NCBI GenBank assembly: GCA_964412615.1
Contig: CAYPPK010000002.1
Coordinates: 1 to 64,000 of the forward strand
Source of the DNA: CAYPPK01 sp964412615
Lineage (GTDB): Bacteria > Patescibacteriota > Minisyncoccia > Sungbacterales > HO2-52-23
Length of the DNA: 64,000 nt
Direction: 5' to 3'
A program made the translations under genes and the position numbers. The notes under the pieces are model-generated. The model did not search any database. It saw only the letters and a program-made list of their open reading frames with translations, and was not told the DNA's origin. Position 1 is the first letter of the stretch. Every line of letters begins with the position of its first letter. Below are positions 58,359 through 64,000 of this stretch, in pieces.

Positions 58359-60149
58359 ATGCAGATACGAAATATCGCCATTATCGCTCATGTTGATCAT
58401 GGTAAAACGACTCTGACTGATGCCCTGCTGCGCCAGACTGGTGCCGCTAAAGAAGGGGTCTCCATGGATACCAACGCGCTGGAAATTGAGCGCGGCATTA
58501 CGATTTATTCCAAAAATGCCGCGATTTTTTATCGTGACACCAAGATAAACATAGTTGATACGCCCGGACATGCGGATTTTGGCTCGGAGGTGGAGCGGGT
58601 GCTTCGGTCTATTGATTCAGTGCTCTTGATCGTGGATGCGCAAGAAGGGCCCATGCCCCAAACCAGATTTGTACTGAAAAAATCTTTGGAGCTCGGCCTT
58701 AAACCCATTGTGGTTATAAATAAAATTGACAAGCAAGCCGCCGATCCTGACAAATGCGAAGAGCAGGTATTGGAACTTTTTTGGGAGCTGGGCGCAAACG
58801 ATGAGCAGGCCAATTTCCCGCGCGTTTACGCGATCGGACGGGAGGGAATCGCCAAAAGGGAACTTGCCGACGAAGCGCGAGATTTAACTCCGCTGCTGGA
58901 TGTTATTTTGGAACATGTGCCGAGCGCCTCTTCTGCCGAATTGGAAAATAAACCGCTGCGGCTGCAGCCGTTTAATTTGGGTTATGATAATTTTCTCGGA
59001 CGGCTGGCGGTGGGCAGAATATATGAAGGGGTTATAACCGTTGGAGCAAATGTATTCGTTAAAAAACCTAACGGCGAAACCCGCTCGGGGAAAATAACCA
59101 AAATTTTTAGTTTCAGCGGCCTGGAAAGAGTTGAAACAAAAGAAGGAAGAGCCGGAGATATTGTGCTGGTGGCAGGCTTGCCCGATATCTATATAGGCGA
59201 AACCATAACTACCGATGCTAAGGCCAAGCCCTTGCCTGCCATCGCGGTTGATGAGCCGACTATCGCGCTTACTTTTTTAGTAAACAATTCTCCTTTTGCC
59301 GGACGGGAAGGAAGCCAGGTAACTTCCAGGCAACTGCGAGAATATTTGGAGCGGGAGCTGGAAGTAAATGTGGGATTACGAATTGATTTCACTTCTCGGG
59401 ATTCCTTCCGAGTGTATGGCCGAGGCGAGCTGCATATCGCAATCCTTTTGGAAAACATGCGCCGAGTCGGCTATGAAGTCCAGGTATCACAACCCCAGGT
59501 TATTGTGCGGGAAGAGGACGGCCAAAAAGTTGAACCTTTTGAGGAGGTTATCGTAGATATCCCAAATGAATATCAGGGAACGGTTATAGAGCGGCTGGGT
59601 ACGCGAGGTTTTGTTTTAAAAGATTTGCGCCATCATGCCCAGACCCTGCGTTTGACTTTTGAGGGTCCGACCAGAGGGCTTTTGGGATATCGCAATCAAT
59701 TTGTTATTGATACTAAAGGGGAAGGCATAATTGCTGCCCGCGTTATCGGTTTTAGACACTTTAGCGGCGAGATCCGCAAACGCATATCCGGCTCTATGAT
59801 TTCCATGGCTAATGGCAAGGCTCTGGGCTATTCTTTATGGAACCTGCAGGACCGAGGCATGCTTTATATCGGCCCGGGCACGGAGGTTTATGCAGGCATG
59901 GTAATCGGCAATACTGCCAAAGGCGAGGAGATGCCGGTGAATCCTACCAAAGGAAAGCAACTGACCAACGTCCGTGCTGCTGCCTCGGACGAAGCAATTG
60001 ATTTGGTGCCTCCTTTTTCTCTTACCATTGAAAGGGGATTGGAAGTTATGTCTGAAGACGAGTTTTTGGAGATTACTCCCCAAAACGTGCGCTTGCGCAA
60101 GCAGTATTTGACGGAGGTTGACCGTTCGCGGGCGAAAAGACAGAAATAA
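58359..60149 (+). CDS. typA: Translational GTPase TypA/BipA
   Basis: A 596-aa GTPase that binds 70S ribosomes and helps 50S assembly or stress adaptation. G1 IAHVDHGKTTLTDALL, G2 ERGITI, G3 DTPGHADFG, G4 INKIDK; later elongation-factor domains and the BipA-specific C-terminus (LTPPFSLTIERGLEV-type end: LVPPFSLTIERGLEVMSEDE). MQIRNIAIIAHVDHG at 58359 is the family start; upstream codons are not conserved. Confidence 0.96.
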   Translation: MQIRNIAIIAHVDHGKTTLTDALLRQTGAAKEGVSMDTNALEIERGITIYSKNAAIFYRDTKINIVDTPGHADFGSEVERVLRSIDSVLLIVDAQEGPMPQTRFVLKKSLELGLKPIVVINKIDKQAADPDKCEEQVLELFWELGANDEQANFPRVYAIGREGIAKRELADEARDLTPLLDVILEHVPSASSAELENKPLRLQPFNLGYDNFLGRLAVGRIYEGVITVGANVFVKKPNGETRSGKITKIFSFSGLERVETKEGRAGDIVLVAGLPDIYIGETITTDAKAKPLPAIAVDEPTIALTFLVNNSPFAGREGSQVTSRQLREYLERELEVNVGLRIDFTSRDSFRVYGRGELHIAILLENMRRVGYEVQVSQPQVIVREEDGQKVEPFEEVIVDIPNEYQGTVIERLGTRGFVLKDLRHHAQTLRLTFEGPTRGLLGYRNQFVIDTKGEGIIAARVIGFRHFSGEIRKRISGSMISMANGKALGYSLWNLQDRGMLYIGPGTEVYAGMVIGNTAKGEEMPVNPTKGKQLTNVRAAASDEAIDLVPPFSLTIERGLEVMSEDEFLEITPQNVRLRKQYLTEVDRSRAKRQK

Positions 60150-60223
60150 TTTATCGTGATATAGCTAATAATATAATGCCAGCTCACTTGGTTTTCATTC
60201 CCCGATTTTTATGATTAGTAATT

Positions 60224-61222
60224 ATGACCAATAATACAGAAACCTCTTCGGCGATTGTTGCCAAAAATGTTTTTAAGTCCTTTGGAAGTGTTAAAGCGTT
60301 AGATGGCGTTAGTTTAAACGTGCGTCCCGGAACTATTTTCGGTCTTTTGGGGCCTAATGGCGCGGGCAAAACCACGCTCGTGCGGATAATGACCACCCTG
60401 CTTGAAGCTGACCGGGGAGAAGTGAAAGTCGCCGGAGTGAACGTAGCCAGAGATCCGGCACAAGTACGAAAATATATCGGCCTGGCGGGTCAGTACGCGG
60501 CGGTAGATGAATCGCTTACCGGATTTGAGAATCTGGATATGGTAGGGCGTCTGTATCACTTGCCGCGAAAAGAAGCTAAAAAAAGAGCCCGACTGCTTCT
60601 GGAATTATTCGAGCTCGCCGATGCCGGCTCCAGGCTTTTAAAGACCTATTCGGGGGGCATGCGTAGGCGCCTTGACTTAGCCGCCAGTCTAATCGGCGAA
60701 CCAAAAGTACTTTTTCTTGATGAGCCGACTACGGGCCTTGACCCTAAATCCAGAATAGAACTCTGGGGGGTTATAAAAAATCTAGCCGCGCAGGGTACAA
60801 CCATTCTTCTCACGACTCAATATTTGGAAGAGGCCGACCATTTGGCCGAGCAAATCGCGGTCATGAATCACGGCCGAGTAATCGCTCAAGGTAGTCCGGA
60901 TGAACTGAAATCGCAGATAGGCGGAGATGTGCTAGAACTGCATCTTAGCAATCCCGGAAGAACAAAAGATGTAGTCCGTTTTTTGAACGGGTTAGGAGAA
61001 GAAGCGCCGCAAGTTGATGAGGAGCTTGGCCGGATTGTTCTGCCCGTGGAGGAAGGCACGAAAGCGGTGGTTGAAGCCATCCGTATTTTAGACCGCATGA
61101 AAATACAAATAGAAGATATTTTTCTGCGCCGGCCGACGCTGGATGAAGTATTTTTGGCGCTTACCGGAAAACCGGCCGAGGATATAGGGATGCCAAGCGA
61201 GCAGGAGAGATTTATACCGTAA
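60224..61222 (+). CDS. ABC-2 exporter ATP-binding protein (DrrA-like)
   Basis: A 332-aa ATPase. Walker A GLLGPNGAGKTTLVRI, Q-loop GLAGQYAAVDESL, signature YSGGMRRRLDLA, Walker B VLFLDEPTTGLDPKS and switch His in LLTTQYLEEADHL (Gln-Tyr variant typical of the drug-resistance DrrA group). The C-terminal 100 residues form the DrrA-type extension. It pairs with the permease 22 bp downstream; cargo unknown (drug, lipid or glycan). Confidence 0.92.
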   Translation: MTNNTETSSAIVAKNVFKSFGSVKALDGVSLNVRPGTIFGLLGPNGAGKTTLVRIMTTLLEADRGEVKVAGVNVARDPAQVRKYIGLAGQYAAVDESLTGFENLDMVGRLYHLPRKEAKKRARLLLELFELADAGSRLLKTYSGGMRRRLDLAASLIGEPKVLFLDEPTTGLDPKSRIELWGVIKNLAAQGTTILLTTQYLEEADHLAEQIAVMNHGRVIAQGSPDELKSQIGGDVLELHLSNPGRTKDVVRFLNGLGEEAPQVDEELGRIVLPVEEGTKAVVEAIRILDRMKIQIEDIFLRRPTLDEVFLALTGKPAEDIGMPSEQERFIP

Positions 61223-61244
61223 AAATTTTAGTTAATTAGCCAAG

Positions 61245-62000
61245 ATGAGGACTATTTTAGATATCTATATCATGACCAAGCGCAATTTGCGCCGCTATCT
61301 TCGCCTGCCCCAGCTTTTGATTTTCTCTACCATCCAGCCGGTTATGTTTTTACTTCTTTTTAATTATGTATTCGGCGGAGCAATGAGCATGGCCGCCGGA
61401 GGCCAATATTTAAATTTCCTTCTGCCGGGAATTTTGGTGCAGATGGCGCTTTTCGGCTCAATCCAGACTGGCATCGGCCTTGCCGAAGACCTTTCCAAAG
61501 GACTCATTGACCGCTTTAAAAGTTTGCCGATGGCGCGTTCGGCGGTGCTGGCGGGACGCACGCTTTCCGACACTTTGCGCAATTGCTTTGTCGTGCTTCT
61601 GGTGTCAGGATTGGGGATGTTGCTTGGATTTAGATTTGCAGAAGGTCTGTGGTATGCAGCTGCGGCTCTTGGTCTTGTGCTGCTTTTTGGATTTGCCTTT
61701 TCCTGGGTGGCGGCAGCCATCGGTCTTTCCGTCAAAAACACGGAAACCGCGCAAGTTGCCGGATTTATCTGGGTATTTCCCCTGGTTTTTGCAAGTTCCA
61801 TCTTTGTTCCGATAGAAACCATGCCATTTTGGCTGCAAAAGTTTGCCAAGATAAGTCCGGTGACTGTCACCGCCAATACCATACGCGGCTTGACCTTAAC
61901 CGGAGAGCTGGGGGATTTATGGTATTCGCTTCTCTGGATAGCGGCAATTCTAGTTATTTTTGTGCCTCTGGCAGTTTCTATTTATCGTAAAATTACTTGA
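61245..62000 (+). CDS. ABC-2 type transporter permease (DrrB-like)
   Basis: A 251-aa protein with six membrane helices (LLIFSTIQPVMFLLLFNYVF, then AALGLVLLFGFAFSWVAAAI among them). The ABC-2 signature region is FIWVFPLVFASSIFVPIETM followed by PFWLQKFAKISPVT. It forms the channel for the ATPase upstream. Confidence 0.9.
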   Translation: MRTILDIYIMTKRNLRRYLRLPQLLIFSTIQPVMFLLLFNYVFGGAMSMAAGGQYLNFLLPGILVQMALFGSIQTGIGLAEDLSKGLIDRFKSLPMARSAVLAGRTLSDTLRNCFVVLLVSGLGMLLGFRFAEGLWYAAAALGLVLLFGFAFSWVAAAIGLSVKNTETAQVAGFIWVFPLVFASSIFVPIETMPFWLQKFAKISPVTVTANTIRGLTLTGELGDLWYSLLWIAAILVIFVPLAVSIYRKIT

Positions 62001-62033
62001 TTTTTAGCGGCTTTGCCGGGATAATAAGAAAGT

Positions 62034-62492
62034 ATGAAATATATAGCACTATTTATAGTGGCAGCCATTTTAGCGGGTGCTTGGTATTATTTTCTTCTGG
62101 GGAATAAAGTCGGGGAACAGGAAAAAGTTAATTCACCAGCGACAGAAACAAAAATTATGGAAACACCCAGCGGATTGAAAATAGAAGATTTAAAAGTGGG
62201 AACCGGAACGGAAGCTAAAGCCGGTAACACCGTAACCGTGCATTATACCGGGACTTTGGAAAACGGCACTAAATTTGACAGTTCGCTTGATCGCAATGAA
62301 CCTCTAGTCTTTACGCTGGGGGTGGAACAGGTTATTAAAGGCTGGGACGAAGGAGTAGCGGGCATGAAAATCGGAAGCAAAAGAAAACTAATCATTCCTC
62401 CGTCTCTGGCTTACGGCAGCCGAGGGGTTCCGGGTGCGATTCCGCCCAATGCCACTTTAATTTTTGAAGTTGAATTGCTTACCATTAAATAA
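62034..62492 (+). CDS. Membrane-anchored FKBP-type peptidyl-prolyl isomerase
   Basis: A 152-aa protein with an N-terminal anchor (ALFIVAAILAGAWYYFLLG) and one FKBP domain: GLKIEDLKVGTGTEAKAGNT, VHYTGTLENGTKFDSS, VIKGWDEGVAGMKIGSKRKL, IPPSLAYGSRG and PPNATLIFEVELL. It accelerates folding of exported proteins outside the membrane. Confidence 0.93.
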   Translation: MKYIALFIVAAILAGAWYYFLLGNKVGEQEKVNSPATETKIMETPSGLKIEDLKVGTGTEAKAGNTVTVHYTGTLENGTKFDSSLDRNEPLVFTLGVEQVIKGWDEGVAGMKIGSKRKLIIPPSLAYGSRGVPGAIPPNATLIFEVELLTIK

Positions 62493-62572
62493 TTTTTTCC
62501 GTCCCGATTAAAATCGGGGCGAGCCTCACCCTAAAGGTCGGGAAATAGAACTTTGGGGGGTAAAGTAAAATT

Positions 62573-63076
62573 ATGGCCAAAGTATTTTTTGCCATAGCGA
62601 TCATGGTGGTTATCCTGTCGGTGGGAGTTTGGTATTTGCGGGAAAACTCCCGGCCGGAAACAGCGGAGCAAACTGATAATCAGCAGACTACCCCGGAAGT
62701 AAGAAACGGAACTGCCGATACACCAACGCCGGAAAAACCAAGCGGTAAACTGGAAACAGCGGAAATTCGTTATACCGATTCCGGCTTTGTTCCCAACTCT
62801 CTTACGGTTAAAAAAGGAACTAGCGTTACTTTTAAAAATGAAAGCACTCATAACGCCCGGCCTGCCTCTGCTCTGCACCCTACCCATCAAGTTTATCCGG
62901 GATCGGATATTGCCAAATGCGGAGGGCCGGAGGCAAGCCTGATTTTTGACGCTTGCCGCGAAATCAGACCGGGGGATAGCTGGACCTTCCGCTTTTATCA
63001 AATTGGCAAATGGAATTATCACGACCATTTAAATGTGCAGCACTTTGGTTCTATTACGGTTGAAGACGCAAATTAA
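62573..63076 (+). CDS. Anchored cupredoxin-fold protein lacking the usual Cys
   Basis: A 167-aa protein: N-terminal helix (FFAIAIMVVILSVGVWYL), a Thr/Pro-rich linker (about 25-65) and a plastocyanin-like domain (IRYTDSGFVPNSLTVKKGTS to FGSITVED). The copper-loop region reads KWNYHDHLNVQHFG: two His are kept, but the Cys of blue-copper proteins is not there. Other ligand candidates are His in STHNARP and ALHPTH. It may bind copper differently or be structural. Confidence 0.7.
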   Translation: MAKVFFAIAIMVVILSVGVWYLRENSRPETAEQTDNQQTTPEVRNGTADTPTPEKPSGKLETAEIRYTDSGFVPNSLTVKKGTSVTFKNESTHNARPASALHPTHQVYPGSDIAKCGGPEASLIFDACREIRPGDSWTFRFYQIGKWNYHDHLNVQHFGSITVEDAN

Positions 63077-63080
63077 TATC

Positions 63081-63119
63081 AAAAAGCAAAGAGCCGGTTG
63101 TAAGCGGCTCTTTGCTTTT
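63081..63119 (+). terminator. Strong intrinsic terminator
   Basis: AAAAGCAAAGAGCCG pairs perfectly over 15 bp with CGGCTCTTTGCTTTT around GTTGTAAG. Confidence 0.9.
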
Positions 63120-63163
63120 GCGCCTATTGACTTTTCCTTAAAAAAGAGGGATAGTAAAGAAGC

Positions 63164-64000
63164 ATGAAATTGCTTCATCTCATTTTCGCTTTAGTCCTCT
63201 TGCCGGTATTTGCTTCAGCTCAATTTAACCGTGATCTTTATTTTGGTTTGCGCAACGATACGGAAGTGTCGCGTCTGCAGGTATTTTTAAAAGACCAGGG
63301 TCATTTTGCTTATCCGGAAATAACTGGCAACTTTTTTACGGTAACACGGGAAGCAGTAATCAAATTTCAAAAAGCCAATAATATTTCTCCCGCGGTAGGA
63401 TATTTCGGGCCGCTCACCCGCGCGGCAGCCAACAAATTGTCCGTAGCCAGCTCCCCTGGCGGAATTTCTCCCTATAAGGGCAAAATAAAAATCAGCTATG
63501 TTTCCGGTTATAGCGATAAGCCCGAATATGAGTCTATTTCCATTGAAAACCGAAGCGACAGAGAAAATATTTCTATAACCGGTTTTGTTATCCAGTCGGA
63601 TAGGGCTAGTTTTACCGTCCCGCGGGCTTTTAATTTGCCGGGTTTTGAGGCCGTGGCCCAGGATCCAGTTCTGTTAAAACCCAGAGGGCGGGCTCTGATT
63701 ACCGCCGGAATGCAGGCCAGGATGATGGATTTCCGGGAAAATATTTGCACCGGATATTTTTCCGAGACCAGCGAATTTATTCCCTACCTGTCGCAAAGCT
63801 GTCCCCGGCCGGAAACCAAGAATCTTTTATATCTTTCCGACCGCTGCTTAAGTCTTATGGAGCGCACCCCTTCCTGCCGCATGCCCAATACCAGAGATAC
63901 CTTCATTGAATCTGATTGCTCGGAATATTTGAGCCGAAATTTGAATTATGTCGGCTGCGTCAATAATTATCGGGGGCGTTCCGATTTTTTCTCCGATCAA
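63164..64000 (+). CDS. Secreted peptidoglycan-binding-domain protein (3' end outside window)
   Basis: At least 279 aa. A cleavable signal peptide (MKLLHLIFALVLLPVFASAQ) is followed by a PG_binding_1 domain (about 25-90: LRNDTEVSRLQVFLKDQGHF, TREAVIKFQKANNISPAVGY). A beta-rich region follows (KIKISYVSGYSDKPEYESIS) that may be lamin-tail-like, then a Cys-rich segment. A TTGACT...GATAGT promoter ends eight bases before the ATG. Probably wall-associated. Confidence 0.75.
   Translation, partial: MKLLHLIFALVLLPVFASAQFNRDLYFGLRNDTEVSRLQVFLKDQGHFAYPEITGNFFTVTREAVIKFQKANNISPAVGYFGPLTRAAANKLSVASSPGGISPYKGKIKISYVSGYSDKPEYESISIENRSDRENISITGFVIQSDRASFTVPRAFNLPGFEAVAQDPVLLKPRGRALITAGMQARMMDFRENICTGYFSETSEFIPYLSQSCPRPETKNLLYLSDRCLSLMERTPSCRMPNTRDTFIESDCSEYLSRNLNYVGCVNNYRGRSDFFSDQ

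Noticed and set aside
1..64000. CRISPR array, complete insertion sequence or prophage
   Set aside because: No regularly spaced direct repeats, transposase, integrase or phage structural genes were found; the baseplate-J-like protein is a bitopic membrane protein.
1..64000. Alternative genetic code (TGA as Gly, as in some CPR)
   Set aside because: TGA ends many genes in natural positions (for example tlyA and mreB), so the standard code applies.

Overview
The window looks like a draft scaffold from a Candidate Phyla Radiation bacterium, most likely Parcubacteria (Patescibacteria). The basis is the set of short, stripped-down core proteins (AlaRS of 603 aa, ProRS of 420 aa, L13 of 116 aa), CPR-typical small zinc proteins (DUF5679, CxxC-x17-CxxC), a baseplate-J-like membrane protein, a TraM/VirD4-type ATPase, and use of TGA as a normal stop. 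Three N runs (38207-38216, 40048-40057, 50093-50168) mark assembly gaps. Two otherwise intact core genes (lysS, phosphosugar isomerase) carry single-base frameshifts that may be consensus errors.

Layout. 1-7150: tRNA-Ile end, DUF5679 protein, mnmA, alaS, and an actin-like ATPase paired with a baseplate-J-like membrane protein. 7138-11600: the infA-rpmJ-rpsM-rpsK-rpsD-rpoA-rplQ-rplM-rpsI operon behind a good promoter, with a perfect 21-nt inverted repeat over the rpmJ start. 11.7-20 kb: PEGA protein (minus), murA with Asp in place of the catalytic Cys, mreB, holB-like gene, an anchored seven-Asp-box propeller, frr, tlyA, rseP. 20-27 kb: small zinc proteins and a redox cluster (FAD oxidoreductases, DsbA-like, glutaredoxin, TlpA-like), phosphosugar isomerase and glutamate dehydrogenase. 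27-38.8 kb: gapA, proS, a second mreB with mreC, mreD and PBP2, greA, lysS, NUDIX, serS and an FtsQ-like gene. 38.8-43.9 kb: two minus-strand GT39-type membrane glycosyltransferases interleaved with three GC-rich islets: one apparently a large structured RNA, the others small genes with their own promoters and terminators. 43.9-49.9 kb: coiled-coil protein plus VirD4-like ATPase, GtrA protein, dnaX, HAD phosphatase. 50.2-55.7 kb: an accessory island beginning at tRNA-Gln. Its first three genes are separated by a repeated structured element placed right after stop codons, followed by defence-type genes and remnants (hsdS tail, AbiJ/HEPN-like protein, deoxyribosyltransferase-like protein, truncated AAA_28 gene). 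55.8-64 kb: small membrane proteins, VTT-domain protein, DUF3175, typA, an ABC-2 exporter, FKBP isomerase, a cupredoxin-fold protein and the start of a secreted peptidoglycan-binding protein.

Expression. Many genes lack a Shine-Dalgarno sequence. Several have a -10 hexamer ending 6-7 nt before the ATG, which suggests leaderless mRNAs, and an extended -10 (TGC-TAYNNT) recurs. Genes with strong Shine-Dalgarno sequences are mostly peripheral.

The most unusual features are the repeat-delimited cassette-like island at 50.3-52.3 kb, the GC-rich structured RNA candidate at 38834-39290, the infA-rpmJ inverted repeat, and in-frame repeat peptides inserted in MnmA and a glycosyltransferase.
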